Assembly: GCA_947458155.1 (NCBI GenBank)
Contig: CANGZM010000003.1
Coordinates: 1-40,562, forward strand
DNA length: 40,562 bases
Direction of reading: 5' to 3'
Source of the DNA: Synechococcaceae cyanobacterium
GTDB taxonomy: Bacteria; Cyanobacteriota; Cyanobacteriia; PCC-6307; Cyanobiaceae
This document shows, piece by piece, positions 10,697 through 30,888 of this stretch (its first letter is position 1; each line of letters begins with the position of its first letter). Below the pieces are notes generated by a model. It saw nothing but the letters and a program-made list of their open reading frames with translations, searched no databases and had not been told where the DNA came from. The position numbers and the translations under genes are program-made.

Positions 10697-11008
10697 ATGG
10701 CTGCTGTTTCTCTCAGCGTCTCGACGGTTAAACCTCTCGGAGATCGGATTTTCATCAAGGTTTCCGAATCCGAAGAGCGCACCTCCGGAGGCATACTTCT
10801 TCCTGATACCGCCAAGGAAAAGCCCCAGGTGGGTGAAGTGGTTCAGGTGGGTCCCGGCAAACGCAATGAAGACGGCTCCCGCCAGGCTCCAGAAGTGAGT
10901 ATTGGCGACAAAGTCCTCTACAGCAAGTACGCCGGCACTGATATCAAGCTCGGCACAGATGAATTCGTTCTGCTATCCGAGAAGGACATCCTGGCCATCG
11001 TCAACTGA
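10697..11008 (+). CDS. groES: GroES co-chaperonin
   Basis: 103 residues; forms the heptameric lid of the GroEL folding chamber in the cytosol. It shows the Cpn10 pattern: [12 protein letters not shown], the mobile loop [20 protein letters not shown] with its GroEL-binding ILLP stretch, [10 protein letters not shown], and [13 protein letters not shown] near the end. ATG 10697 gives the normal start; the frame is open for 63 more codons upstream but passes through the promoter and CIRCE element. groEL follows after 63 bp, so they form the usual heat-shock operon. Confidence 0.97.
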   Translation: MAAVSLSVSTVKPLGDRIFIKVSESEERTSGGILLPDTAKEKPQVGEVVQVGPGKRNEDGSRQAPEVSIGDKVLYSKYAGTDIKLGTDEFVLLSEKDILAIVN

Positions 11009-11038
11009 ACGTTGAGCTGAGCCTTTAGAACTTTTTAA

Positions 11039-12709
<1,671 letters not shown>

Positions 12710-12733
12710 TCATTTGCCAGATCTAATTCATTG

Positions 12734-12785
12734 GATCTAGAAACCTAGATCATTCCTAGGTGGGGCTTCGGTCCCACCTTTTTGT
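12734..12785 (+). terminator. Terminator after groEL (with a competing upstream hairpin)
   Basis: The main hairpin at 12758-12779 pairs AGGTGGG with CCCACCT around a loop containing CTTCGG. It is followed by TTTTTGTTT, a good intrinsic terminator for groESL. Just upstream, GATCTAG (12734-12740) pairs with CTAGATC (12745-12751) across AAAC. Part of that arm can instead pair with CCTAGGT at 12755-12761, so the two structures could compete. After 12785, nothing recognisable is seen before yciI ends at 12984. Confidence 0.85.
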
Positions 12786-12983
12786 TTGCAAAATTATGTA
12801 TTTTTGAAGCAATGCCAAGATCATGCATAATTTAAATCCCACTCTTGGAACCCTGGCAATACCCTGCTCCTAACGCCATCACCGGTGCAGCTAGAAAGTC
12901 AATGCGCCCAGGAAATTGATGGTACTTTCTTGGCACGAGGAGATGTTTCTTGAGCATCTCCATAGCACTTACGCAGCCAATCT

Positions 12984-13280
12984 TTAAGCCACACCCAAAT
13001 CTCCCGCAGCCCCAACCCACTTGTGCAAGCTCCACTCCACACAATCGCCAAGCAACATCGGGTCCTGGCGGATCAAGGTCTCGGCCGCAGCGTAATCGGC
13101 CGCCTCTAGCACCAATAAACCTCCCCCGCCCGGACGTCCCTCCCAATCCACCAGATAGCCACTGCTGAGACGAATGCCCTGGGAGCGCAGGCCAACCACC
13201 CAATCGCGATGGGCCGCCAGATGGGGCCTGGCCTCGGCCGCAGGCACCCGCAAGGTTTCTGTCTTGATGAACCAGGGCAT
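12984..13280 (-). CDS. YciI-family small protein
   Basis: 98 residues with the ferredoxin-like YciI pattern. It starts MPWFIKTETL, has the HRDWV helix (His23-Arg-Asp25) that family members use as a putative active site, and contains the strand GGLLVLEAADYAAAETLI followed by DP. The biochemical role of most YciI proteins is not known. It lies 23 bp after rlmN on the same strand, so it is probably the last gene of the rpoBC1C2-hli-rlmN run. It converges on groEL. A 7-bp stem at 12939-12961 lies just beyond its stop, without a T-run. Confidence 0.85.
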   Translation of the reverse strand: MPWFIKTETLRVPAAEARPHLAAHRDWVVGLRSQGIRLSSGYLVDWEGRPGGGGLLVLEAADYAAAETLIRQDPMLLGDCVEWSLHKWVGAAGDLGVA

Positions 13281-13303
13281 TTAAACAATCCAGCATCCTT
13301 ACT

Positions 13304-20658
<7,355 letters not shown>

Positions 20659-20749
20659 CGGGGTGTGGGGAGCGCTCGCTAACTCAAGGAATGAAGGCAG
20701 ACAGGGAAACGGAACGAACAGTCATTCGGACCAGTTGGTGATCAAAAGA

Positions 20750-23700
20750 TCAGTCGTCGTCATAATCCGCGACCCCCAGGGACTCATAGGTGGGACGGCT
20801 AGGGGTACTGCGACGGGGGTTGACATCCTGCATGAGATCTACTTCTTCACCGCTATCGGTATAGACGGCAATATCTAGACCAAGGGATTGGAGCTCGCGC
20901 ATCAAAACCTTGAAGGATTCTGGAGTCCCGGGACGCGGTATGGGTTTGCCCTTGACAATGGCATTGAGAGCTTCGTTCCTGCCCTGCATGTCATCGGACT
21001 TGACCGTTAACAACTCCTGCAAGGTGTAGGCAGCGCCATAGGCTTCGAGAGCCCAGACTTCCATTTCTCCCAATCGCTGGCCGCCCTGCTGGGCCTTACC
21101 CCCCAAGGGCTGCTGGGTGACTAGGGAGTAAGGACCAGTTGAACGGGCGTGAATCTTGTCGTCAACAAGGTGAACTAGTTTAAGGATGTGAGCATAACCA
21201 ACAGTCACCGGTTGATCGAATGCTTCACCAGTACGACCATCAATGAGCTGAATCTTGCCAGGATTCTCAGGGTCATAGACCCATTCCTTACCGGGTTGCT
21301 TTGCCGCCTCTTCTAGGTAAGCCTGGACAGTCTGTTTGGACTTCTCGGCCCCATGCATTTCATCGAAAGGCACGACCTTCACCCGGCAACCGAGGTGGGA
21401 GGAAGCCCAGCCCATCAAACACTCGAAAACCTGACCCACGTTCATCCGCGATGGCACGCCTAGGGGGTTGAGCACAATGTCAATAGGGGTACCATCTGGT
21501 AGATAGGGCATATCTTGTCGCGGAAGGATACGACTAATAATTCCCTTGTTACCGTGACGGCCAGCCATCTTATCCCCCACCTGGATCTTACGCCTTTGTG
21601 CTACATAAACCCTGACAACCATGTTGGCACCAGGAGGTAGTTCGTCGCCCTGTTCACGAGTATAGATGCGAACGTCTACAACACGGCCACGCTCCGTACT
21701 AGGAACCCGAAGGGAATTGTCGCGAACATCTCGGGCTTTCTCACCGAAGATGGCCCGTAACAATTTCTCTTCGGGAGGCTGGTCAGATTCACCCTTGGGA
21801 GTCACCTTGCCAACCAAAATATCACCTGATTCTACATAAGCGCCAATACGGATGATGCCCATTTCATCCAAATTGCCAAGGCTCTCTTCGGCAACGTTGG
21901 GGATTTCACGGGTAATTTCCTCGGGGCCAAGCTTAGTCTGACGGGCTTCTATCTCGTACTTCTCAATATGGACAGATGTGTATAGGTCGTCCTGAACAAG
22001 TCGTTCACTGACGAGAATAGCATCCTCGTAGTTATACCCTTCCCAGGGCATATAGGCAATCAATACGTTCTGTCCTAAGGCGATCTCACCGCCTTCACAG
22101 GCAGAACCATTTGCCAACACTTGGCCAGCTATCACCGGATCGCCAAGCTTGACGATCGGACGCTGGTTGAGGCAAGTGTCCTGATTAGAGCGTTGATACT
22201 TTTGCAAATGATGCACATGTTCGTAGCCTTCCTCATCGCGGATCACGATCGCGGTGGCATCCACGAAGGTAACGGTACCGTTGACCCGGGTAATTGGCAC
22301 CATGCCTGAGTCACGAGCAACCTGGGTTTCCAGGCCGGTACCCACCAAGGGCCTTTCAGGACGGAGCAGGGGCACGGCTTGACGCTGCATGTTTGAGCCC
22401 ATCAGGGCCCGGTTGGCGTCGTCATGCTCTAAAAAGGGAATCAGCGACGTTGCCACGGAGATCACCTGCACCGGTGAAAGCTGCACGTAATCGACCTGCT
22501 GGGGGGGCACCTTTTCGAAATCCTGGCGGTAGCGCACCGGCACCAGATCAACCGTGATGTTCCCCTCGGAATCCGTGGCTACGTCACCAGGGGCGATGCG
22601 GCATTCGTCTTCCAGGTCAGCCGAGAGATAAATAGGGGCACCCTGCTTGATGACGACCCCGTTTTCCACCTTCCAGAACGGCGTTTCAATGAAGCCATAT
22701 TCGTTAACCCTGGCGTGGGTCGCCAGGGAGCCAATCAGGCCAGCGTTAGGACCTTCCGGGGTCTCGATGGGGCAAATCCGTCCATAATGGGAAGGATGGA
22801 TATCGCGAACAGCAAATCCCGCCCGCTCCCTGGTCAGGCCCCCAGGACCGAGGGCACTGATTCGACGTTTGTGAGTGAGTTCTGCCAGAGGATTCGTTTG
22901 ATCCATGAACTGGCTCAGTTGGCTGGAGCCAAAGAACTCCTTGATCGCCGCCACCAAGGGTTTGGGATTGACCAACTGAGCTGGAGTGAGCGAATCGGTT
23001 TCACCTACAGTCATGCGCTCCTTAATGATCCTTTCAAGGCGATTAAGTCCGACACGGACCTGGTTTTGAAGCAATTCGCCAACTGAGCGCACCCGACGGT
23101 TACCAAGATGGTCAATATCGTCAAGGGAAGCTCCACCAACATCGAGCTCAAGATTTATTAGGTAGTCGATGGTAGAAAGCACATCCTCAGGGGTGAGGGT
23201 GCGCACGGCGTCGGGGATTGTGAGGCGAAGTTTTTTATTGATTTTGTAGCGCCCGACGCGACCGAGGTCATACCTCTTAGGATCAAAGAATCGGCTGTGA
23301 AGCAACTGCTGACCACCACTCACCGAGGGGGGTTCGCCTGGGCGCAGTTTTTTGTAAAGCTCTAGCAGAGCCTGGTCTTCCGAACTGATGCCCTCGTCAT
23401 TCGCGGCCTCAATCGACTTTTGGTAATACTCAGGATGGCGAAGCTTATCTAAAACATCATTATCTGAAAGGCCGATGGCCCTCATCAAGACGTGGGCGTT
23501 GATCTTACGAGTCTTGTCAACGCGAACGTGAAGCAGATCATTTTTATCGGTCTCAAACTTAAGCCAGGCACCCCGATTGGGGATGAGGCTGGCATTAAAT
23601 GTTTTCCGCCCATTCTTGTCCTGCTCATCCTTAAAATATACTCCAGGACTGCGAACAATCTGATTCACAATGACCCTTTCGGCACCATTGATGATGAAAG

Positions 23701-24040
23701 TGCCGCGCTCTGTCATCAGCGGCAGTTCACCAATAAAAACTTCTTGCTCCTTGATTTCCCCAGTTTCCTTATTGACAAGCCGGCAAGTTACATACATCTG
23801 AGAGGCAAATGTGGCGTCGCGACGCTTCGCCTCCTCCACATCGTGACGGGGCCGCTTGAGGCGATATTCATTGCCTATAAAATGCAATTCAAGCTTGCCG
23901 GTGTAGTCGGTGATCGGCGAAAAGCTGTCAAGTTCCTCGATCAGGCCCTTTTCCAGGAACCATTTGAAGCTCGCCCGCTGTACCTCCACGAGATCGGGAA
24001 GATAAGTGACGGTCTTGGCGACCTGGATCGCGCTGCTCAT
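20750..24040 (-). CDS. rpoB: RNA polymerase beta subunit (RpoB)
   Basis: 1096 residues, the usual cyanobacterial length. It forms one jaw of the RNA polymerase core and the rifampicin pocket. Landmarks include [22 protein letters not shown] and [14 protein letters not shown] (rifampicin region), [36 protein letters not shown] and [17 protein letters not shown] 24040 starts the typical [20 protein letters not shown]. No ribosomal protein genes precede it, unlike the rplJL-rpoBC arrangement of many bacteria; tatD lies 274 bp upstream. A strong leader hairpin at 24144-24175 may take part in its control. Confidence 0.98.
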   Translation of the reverse strand: MSSAIQVAKTVTYLPDLVEVQRASFKWFLEKGLIEELDSFSPITDYTGKLELHFIGNEYRLKRPRHDVEEAKRRDATFASQMYVTCRLVNKETGEIKEQEVFIGELPLMTERGTFIINGAERVIVNQIVRSPGVYFKDEQDKNGRKTFNASLIPNRGAWLKFETDKNDLLHVRVDKTRKINAHVLMRAIGLSDNDVLDKLRHPEYYQKSIEAANDEGISSEDQALLELYKKLRPGEPPSVSGGQQLLHSRFFDPKRYDLGRVGRYKINKKLRLTIPDAVRTLTPEDVLSTIDYLINLELDVGGASLDDIDHLGNRRVRSVGELLQNQVRVGLNRLERIIKERMTVGETDSLTPAQLVNPKPLVAAIKEFFGSSQLSQFMDQTNPLAELTHKRRISALGPGGLTRERAGFAVRDIHPSHYGRICPIETPEGPNAGLIGSLATHARVNEYGFIETPFWKVENGVVIKQGAPIYLSADLEDECRIAPGDVATDSEGNITVDLVPVRYRQDFEKVPPQQVDYVQLSPVQVISVATSLIPFLEHDDANRALMGSNMQRQAVPLLRPERPLVGTGLETQVARDSGMVPITRVNGTVTFVDATAIVIRDEEGYEHVHHLQKYQRSNQDTCLNQRPIVKLGDPVIAGQVLANGSACEGGEIALGQNVLIAYMPWEGYNYEDAILVSERLVQDDLYTSVHIEKYEIEARQTKLGPEEITREIPNVAEESLGNLDEMGIIRIGAYVESGDILVGKVTPKGESDQPPEEKLLRAIFGEKARDVRDNSLRVPSTERGRVVDVRIYTREQGDELPPGANMVVRVYVAQRRKIQVGDKMAGRHGNKGIISRILPRQDMPYLPDGTPIDIVLNPLGVPSRMNVGQVFECLMGWASSHLGCRVKVVPFDEMHGAEKSKQTVQAYLEEAAKQPGKEWVYDPENPGKIQLIDGRTGEAFDQPVTVGYAHILKLVHLVDDKIHARSTGPYSLVTQQPLGGKAQQGGQRLGEMEVWALEAYGAAYTLQELLTVKSDDMQGRNEALNAIVKGKPIPRPGTPESFKVLMRELQSLGLDIAVYTDSGEEVDLMQDVNPRRSTPSRPTYESLGVADYDDD

Positions 24041-24314
24041 GCGGTGGACCTGCAGGAACGAAAAAGAAGGGACGGACTGGAAGAGTCCCTGGTGTCAGAT
24101 CCGCATAGATTCCTAGGGGAGTCCCAAGGACGATGCCGACGCGAACAGCCGTCCCCCCGAGGGGGAACGGCTGTTACCACCAACCTCTCTCACCGGATGG
24201 ACCGGAAGAGAGCCGATTCGGCGGTTGCCGAGGCGGAGTAAGGGGCTGGGGACACCAGAGCTTGAATAACCAGGATGGAAATGGAAGCGTTTCCGCTGCC
24301 AGGCCAATCTCAAA
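24041..24314 (-). promoter_or_regulatory. rpoB leader region
   Basis: 274 bp between the tatD stop and the rpoB ATG, both on the minus strand. It contains the hairpin at 24144-24175. A -10-like TATGAT at 24319-24314 overlaps the tatD end, but no convincing -35 box accompanies it. The length suggests either an independent rpoB promoter with a long untranslated leader or a read-through control segment. Confidence 0.45.
24144..24175 (-). promoter_or_regulatory. Strong near-perfect hairpin in the rpoB leader
   Basis: AACAGCCGT at 24144-24152 pairs with ACGGCTGTT at 24167-24175, and the inner C-run pairs with the G-run after one mismatch, leaving a very small loop. The stem is about 14 bp and very GC-rich. 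No T-run follows on the minus strand, so it is not a simple terminator. It lies about 105 nt ahead of the rpoB start. Confidence 0.65.
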
Positions 24315-25154
24315 TCATACCATTTCAAGCTTCAAGCCGAACAGTGCCATGGCGTTGGCAGAGCTACTACGAGCCAGGCTGGCCAGGCTTTCGCCCCGCA
24401 GCTCCGCCACCCGCTCGGCCACCAGGGCCACATGGGCTGGTTCATTGCGCTGACCCCGGCGGGGAACAGGGGCCAGGAAGGGGCAATCGGTTTCAACCAA
24501 GAGGCGCTCGGCCGGTACGAGGCGTGCGCATTCATGGGTATCCAGCGCCTTGGGGAAGGTCACCGTACCGCTGAAGCTAATGAAAAGGCCCAGTTCCAAA
24601 AAGGCCTCCATTTCGGCAGGGGTGCCCCCCCAGCAGTGCATGACCCCCTTCAGGCCTGCGCCCTGGCGATGCCGTTGCCGCAGTTCGGCCAGCATGGGCT
24701 CGGAGGCATCCCGGCAATGGATGATCACGGGGAGATCCAGCTCGCGGGCCAGATCAAGCTGGGGCCTCAACATGGCCAGCTGCTCTTCAAGATTCTTCTG
24801 GCGAAAGAGATCCAACCCCAGTTCACCGATGGCAACGACCCGATCGTCGGCCAGGGCGGCCTGCCGCAGCACCTTCGCCGTATCAGCTTGCCAATGCTCG
24901 GTGTCCAGGGGGTGGACTCCCACCGAGTAGCGCATTTCGGGGAAGCGATCCGCCAGGGCGCGGATTGCCGCAATCTCGCCCGGCTCGACACAGGCATGGA
25001 CCAGGGCCCGCACCCCGGCCTGCCGCCAGCGGGCGGCCAACCCATCGAGATCGTCTTCGAACTGTCGGAAAACAATGTGGCAATGGGAATCCACCAAAGG
25101 GGCTGGGGCGGCCCCTGCATCAGGGGGGGGATCAACGACAGGCAAGGAGGCCAT
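24315..25154 (-). CDS. tatD: TatD-family metal-dependent hydrolase (DNase)
   Basis: 279 residues, a TIM-barrel metal hydrolase with reported DNase activity. Metal ligands are in place: H24 and H26 in SHCHI, E111 in GELGLD, H146 in IIHCRD, H173 in HCWGG and D223 in ETDCPF. The first ~20 residues are Pro/Ala-rich, so a slightly later start is possible. It is upstream of rpoB on the same strand, a neighbourhood I recall from other picocyanobacteria. The cellular role is not settled: DNA repair, 3'-end processing or D-aminoacyl-tRNA editing have been suggested for the family. Confidence 0.93.
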   Translation of the reverse strand: MASLPVVDPPPDAGAAPAPLVDSHCHIVFRQFEDDLDGLAARWRQAGVRALVHACVEPGEIAAIRALADRFPEMRYSVGVHPLDTEHWQADTAKVLRQAALADDRVVAIGELGLDLFRQKNLEEQLAMLRPQLDLARELDLPVIIHCRDASEPMLAELRQRHRQGAGLKGVMHCWGGTPAEMEAFLELGLFISFSGTVTFPKALDTHECARLVPAERLLVETDCPFLAPVPRRGQRNEPAHVALVAERVAELRGESLASLARSSSANAMALFGLKLEMV

Positions 25155-25248
25155 GGAGGCGGGTGGGCCCGATGTTTAGCCATTGTGGCCGGGGCCTGCG
25201 TCGCAGTGCCGAGCTGAGCTGAGCCCCGGACCCTAGCCTCAAGCAACG

Positions 25249-26601
25249 ATGCGAAATCAGAGCTTGATTGCGTCCGCTTCCCAATCCATGGCCGCCCCTA
25301 CTCCCGTGGCCCTGACTTGCCTACCGGATGGTGAGGCCGCCGGCGCCAGACTGGAGGCCATTGCCGAACGCACCGGCGGTAGCCGACGGCGCCAAGAAGA
25401 AGAAACGGTGGCCGCCATCCTGGAACAGGTGCGCCTCCAGGGTGACGCCGCCCTGCTCGACCTCAGTGAACGTTTCGACGGAGTGCGGCCCCAGCCCCTT
25501 CGGCTAGACAGCAGTCAACTACAGGCCGCCTGGGCATCCACAACCATCGAGCTGCGCCAAGCCCTGGAACTGGCCCATCGCCGCATTCTCGATTTTCATC
25601 GTCGCCAGCTGCCGGCTGACCTGGCCGTGGTAGGTCCCCATGGGGAGAAGCTTGGCCGCCGCTGGCGGCCCGTGCAGAGGGCTGGGCTTTACGTTCCAGG
25701 AGGTCGGGCGGCCTATCCCAGCACCGTGTTGATGAACGCCATTCCGGCAAGGGTTGCTGGCGTCGAACGCATCGTCATGGTCACCCCACCGGGTCAGGGG
25801 GGGCTACCTAACCCAACGGTCATGGCCGCAGCCCATCTATGCGGCATCAACGAAGTCATCCAGGTCGGCGGAGCCCAGGCGATCGCTGCCCTGGCCTGGG
25901 GTACCGAAACCGTACCCAGGGTGGATGTGATCAGCGGGCCGGGAAACCTCTGGGTGACCTTGGCCAAAAAAGCGGTGTACGGCCAGGTGGGCATCGACTC
26001 CCTGGCGGGCCCCAGCGAGATCCTGGTCATTGCTGACCACACCGCCAGGGCGGAGCATGTCGCTGCCGATCTGATGGCCCAGGCCGAACACGATCCCTTG
26101 GCGGCGGCGATCCTGATCACCACCAGCGCCGAGCTGGCGGCGGCTGTCCCCAGGGCCATCGACAACCAACTGGCAAACCACCCACGGGCGGCCATCACCC
26201 GTTCAGCCCTGGAAGATTGGGGCCTGATCGTGGTCTGCGCAGACCTTGAAGCTGCGGCCCGCCTCAGTGACCGCTTCGCCCCCGAGCACCTTGAGCTGCT
26301 GGTGGAGCATCCCGAACCCCTGGCCGAGCACATCCGCAACGCCGGGGCCATCTTTCTTGGGCCCTGGACTCCAGAGGCCGTAGGGGATTACCTTGCCGGG
26401 CCCAACCACACCCTCCCCACCAGCGGCACCGCCCGTTTCAGTGGAGCCTTGAGCGTCGAAACCTTCCTGCGCCACACAAGCTTGATCGGCTTCAATCAAA
26501 CCGCGCTTGAGGCCACCGGCCCCGCCGTGATCACCCTGGCCGAAAGCGAAGGGCTCCATAGCCACGCCGAGTCAGTCAGGCAACGGTTGGCAGTTCCCTG
26601 A
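25249..26601 (+). CDS. hisD: Histidinol dehydrogenase
   Basis: 450 residues; catalyses the last two oxidations of histidine synthesis, from L-histidinol to L-histidine, with NAD and Zn. Family signatures are present: [20 protein letters not shown], the [18 protein letters not shown] strand-helix, and [18 protein letters not shown]. The zinc and catalytic residues lie in AQAEHDP (Gln, His) and [16 protein letters not shown] (Asp, His). ATG 25249 is used; ATG 25288, before [11 protein letters not shown], is an alternative. It is alone on the plus strand between tatD and rpiA; other his genes are not in the window. Confidence 0.96.
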   Translation: MRNQSLIASASQSMAAPTPVALTCLPDGEAAGARLEAIAERTGGSRRRQEEETVAAILEQVRLQGDAALLDLSERFDGVRPQPLRLDSSQLQAAWASTTIELRQALELAHRRILDFHRRQLPADLAVVGPHGEKLGRRWRPVQRAGLYVPGGRAAYPSTVLMNAIPARVAGVERIVMVTPPGQGGLPNPTVMAAAHLCGINEVIQVGGAQAIAALAWGTETVPRVDVISGPGNLWVTLAKKAVYGQVGIDSLAGPSEILVIADHTARAEHVAADLMAQAEHDPLAAAILITTSAELAAAVPRAIDNQLANHPRAAITRSALEDWGLIVVCADLEAAARLSDRFAPEHLELLVEHPEPLAEHIRNAGAIFLGPWTPEAVGDYLAGPNHTLPTSGTARFSGALSVETFLRHTSLIGFNQTALEATGPAVITLAESEGLHSHAESVRQRLAVP

Positions 26602-26612
26602 GTCCCCTGCGG

Positions 26613-26633
26613 GGTCGCCCAGCATGGGTGGCC
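26613..26633. terminator. Hairpin between convergent hisD and rpiA
   Basis: A 9-bp stem with two G-T pairs joins 26613-26621 and 26625-26633 around a three-base loop, just after the hisD stop. A smaller CCCC-TGC-GGGG hairpin (26604-26614) overlaps it. No T-run follows. The rest of the 208-bp gap up to 26809 shows nothing recognisable. Confidence 0.4.
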
Positions 26634-26809
26634 AAGGCAAGGGCCAAACCCAGAGGAGGCCTTTGGCCAGAGCCGCTTGCCCAGTCAGCTTGTTATGGCG
26701 ATCAAGCGAGCGGAGGGATCCAATGGAAAGTTCCTAGTTCAAAACCCCATGCCCGGAAGCGACTTTGGGGTCTTCAACTGGGAGCGGTCTGGCTGATCCG
26801 CTTGCTCCA

Positions 26810-27529
26810 TCAACGACGGATCAGATCGCGGACCCGAGCTTCGCCAGCAACGATCTCGCCAACAAGCACCTGGTCGGTGAGATTCACGAACAGTCCGTTT
26901 TCGAGCACACCAGGAAGATTGTTAACTGTTGACTCAAGGGTGACCGGGTCGGCGATACCGCCGGCAAACCTGACATCCAGTACCAGGTTTCCCTGATCCG
27001 TCACCACCGGCCCGGCCTTGCGAACGGCCATGCGCAGCTCGGATTCGCCACCCAGGTCAGCCAGTTCCGCCTTCACCTGACGCCAGGCCCCAGGCAATAC
27101 CTCAACGGGTAACAGAAAGGAAAGGTTGAGCCGTTCCACCAACTTGCTGGCATCCACGACCACGACGAAGCGTTTGGCCCGTCGAGCCACCAGCTTCTCC
27201 TGGACATGACAGGCTCCCCCCCCCTTGATGAGCTGAAAAGCCGGATCGACCTCGTCTGCGCCATCAATGGCCAGGTCGATCTGATTGATTGCGTTCAGGC
27301 TCTTGAGGGGAATGCCGAGTTCAGTTGCCAGGACTTCCCCTTGAAAAGAGGTTGTAACGCCAGTGATGTCGCGTAAATCACCACTGCGGAGCTTCTCCGC
27401 CAAGCCCTCAATCATCAGCGCCGCCGTGGAGCCGGAACCCAGGCCAACCACCATGCCGTCCTTGATTTGCTCAACCGCAGCCGCAGCAACGGCTTGCTTC
27501 ATACGTTGCTGAAGATCGTCAATAGCCAA
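26810..27529 (-). CDS. rpiA: Ribose-5-phosphate isomerase A
   Basis: 239 residues; interconverts ribose 5-phosphate and ribulose 5-phosphate in the Calvin cycle and pentose phosphate pathway. Active-site motifs are visible: GLGSGSTA (phosphate binding), [25 protein letters not shown] with the catalytic Asp, Lys and Glu, and DASKLV. The start is TTG 27529: a GAGG ribosome-binding site lies about seven bases upstream, and the product then begins like its relatives. ATG 27502 would remove nine residues. rpsT lies 63 bp upstream on the same strand. Confidence 0.95.
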   Translation of the reverse strand: MAIDDLQQRMKQAVAAAAVEQIKDGMVVGLGSGSTAALMIEGLAEKLRSGDLRDITGVTTSFQGEVLATELGIPLKSLNAINQIDLAIDGADEVDPAFQLIKGGGACHVQEKLVARRAKRFVVVVDASKLVERLNLSFLLPVEVLPGAWRQVKAELADLGGESELRMAVRKAGPVVTDQGNLVLDVRFAGGIADPVTLESTVNNLPGVLENGLFVNLTDQVLVGEIVAGEARVRDLIRR

Positions 27530-27592
27530 GTGTTACCTCTCAAACCGAGCGGCGTGACGGTAGCAAGGAGGCTGCACCAGGCCACGGCGCCC

Positions 27593-27934
<342 letters not shown>

Positions 27935-28013
27935 TCAACAAACGCAGATCTTACAACGCGCCTTTCCTCATCCCCCCAAACCGCAGCCTCATAGGCATTG
28001 TGCTGGGGCCAGG

Positions 28014-28486
28014 ATGGATTCGCAATGGCCCGATCCGGTTCCCCATGCCCCCCCCCGATACCGCCAGCTCTCGAAGGATCTCTACCTCATGGGCCCCGGT
28101 CCCAAGCGCATCCTGGCGCTGGATGGCGGTGGCCATAAAGGAATCCTGACGCTCGGGTATCTGGAGGCCCTTGAGCAGCGACTGCGGCATCGCCACGGCA
28201 GGCAACGATCCTGACTTCCGCCTCAGCGATTATTTCGATTTGATCGCCGGCACTTCGACAGGGGCCATCATTGCCGCATGCCTAGCCTTGGGCATGTCCG
28301 TGGGGGAGGTGCTTGAGAAGTACCAAAAGCTGGGCCGCAATCTCTTCAGCCGGAGCTGGTTCCGCCAAGGGGTCATCCGCGCCCGTTACGACAAGAAGCG
28401 CCTGGAAAGCGAACTCAAGACCGTCTTCGGCAGCGACACCACCCTGGGTGGAGCCGACAAACACGTGCACGGCTCCGGTCATCCAA
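28014..28486 (+). pseudogene. Broken patatin-like phospholipase
   Basis: Patatins are lipid acyl hydrolases with a Ser-Asp dyad. Frame one, from ATG 28014, encodes a normal start with the oxyanion motif ILALDGGGHKGILTLGYLEALEQRL and then stops. A second frame continues the same domain with GNDPDFRLSDYFDLIAGTSTGAIIAA, where the serine of GTSTG lies at 28255, and goes on to TLGG near 28455. Removing one base near 28200 restores a single reading frame, so a one-base insertion (or sequencing error) is the break. The remainder of the domain, including the catalytic Asp of DGG/DGA, is absent: the sequence runs into the 3' end of the convergent htrA. Two separate lesions make a functional product unlikely. 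Confidence 0.85.
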
Positions 28487-29839
<1,353 letters not shown>

Positions 29840-29921
29840 TCATTTTCGCGGCCCTCTAGCCAGGGTTGGCCAGCTCCAATGGGATGGGGCCGCCTAGGTT
29901 GCCTCGAACCTTGCGCCGGTC

Positions 29922-30188
29922 ATGGTCACAAGTTCTCCTGGCAGCCGGCGACGCTGCACCCTCTGCGAAGTAGAGATCCAATCCTTGGCCGGTGGCCAGG
30001 ATCTTGTCCATTTCAGCTTGGGGGCACCTGGCACCCGATCCAAACTATGGGCCAGGGTCTGTCAGTACCTGCGCACTCCAGAACAGTGTGGCCAGTGCCT
30101 TAACCAGGACCCAAGCCTGCGGGGCGAAGTCAGCAACAGCGATTACTACGCCGAACCCCCGGTTCTGGACATGCCCAGCGCCCCCTGA
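29922..30188 (+). CDS. Small Cys-rich protein, possibly zinc-binding, function unknown
   Basis: 88 residues from ATG 29922. C12 and C15 (CTLC), C47, and C56 and C59 (CGQC) suggest a zinc ribbon or similar metal site. Between them is a conserved-looking segment, LVHFSLGAPGTRSKLWARVCQYL, followed by LNQDPSLRGEVSNSDYYAEPP. It resembles a short conserved hypothetical protein of picocyanobacteria, but I cannot give it a family name. It is followed by rimP after 110 bp and could be co-transcribed. Confidence 0.75.
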   Translation: MVTSSPGSRRRCTLCEVEIQSLAGGQDLVHFSLGAPGTRSKLWARVCQYLRTPEQCGQCLNQDPSLRGEVSNSDYYAEPPVLDMPSAP

Positions 30189-30298
30189 ATCGGGGCCAAT
30201 TCCTCCACCCCCGGTCCCCTAAGCTGGTTTATTGCCCGCCGGGCAACACCCTTTCCGCCCCTGCGCCGGTCCACCGGCCAGCGTCATGAGGGGGCAGT

Positions 30299-30817
30299 TT
30301 GACAACTGCAGCTGCGGCGGTCCGCCCCAGCTCTTGTCTTCCCTTGCCCCACCCGCTTGTTGCTGACCTAGAGCGCCTGGCTACCGCTGTGGCCTTGGCC
30401 GCGGATCTTCAAGTCGTAGCCGTCCATCTCCACAGCCACCGCATTCCCATGACGGTGCAGGTGATGGTGAGGCGATCCGATGGCGGCGATGTCAGTCTTG
30501 ACGCCTGCGCGGCCTTGAGCGGCCCCCTCGGTGAGGCCCTTGAAAGTGCAGACCTGCTGGAAAGCCCCTACGTGTTGGAGGTGAGCAGCCCCGGCATCGC
30601 TGAGGAGCTATCGAGCGATCGTGATTTCACCAGCTTTCGTGGTTTTCCGGTGGCGGTCACCCTGCAGGATGGGCAAGGGGCAGAACAGATTCGCGAAGGT
30701 CTTCTCCTCGGGCGTGACGCGCTTGAGGTTCGGCTCAATGTGCGTGGCCGCACCCTGCGCCTGAATCGGGCCTCCGTTACCCATGTGCGCCTGGTCAGCC
30801 CCCGCGATGGCCCCTGA
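30299..30817 (+). CDS. rimP: Ribosome maturation factor RimP
   Basis: 172 residues; helps assemble the 30S subunit. Typical two-domain pattern: an N-terminal alpha/beta domain with HPLVADLERLATAVALAADLQVVAVHL and the signature YVLEVSSPGIAEELSSDRDFTSFRG, then a small SH3-like domain (about 110-165). TTG 30299 is preceded by GAGGGGG at the right distance, which supports it; TTG 30344 is an alternative, closer to the usual N-terminus. nusA follows after 71 bp, the classic rimP-nusA-ylxR-infB order. Confidence 0.93.
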   Translation: MTTAAAAVRPSSCLPLPHPLVADLERLATAVALAADLQVVAVHLHSHRIPMTVQVMVRRSDGGDVSLDACAALSGPLGEALESADLLESPYVLEVSSPGIAEELSSDRDFTSFRGFPVAVTLQDGQGAEQIREGLLLGRDALEVRLNVRGRTLRLNRASVTHVRLVSPRDGP

Positions 30818-30888
30818 TCCGGCAGAGCCTTTCGCCCAAGGCAGCCCGTCACCAAGTCTTCCAACCCTCCCTTGTTTCCCTTCCCCCC

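Noticed and set aside
12939..12961. Hairpin GGAGATG/CATCTCC as yciI terminator
   Set aside because: Only 7 bp with a 9-nt loop and no T-run; too weak for a separate feature.
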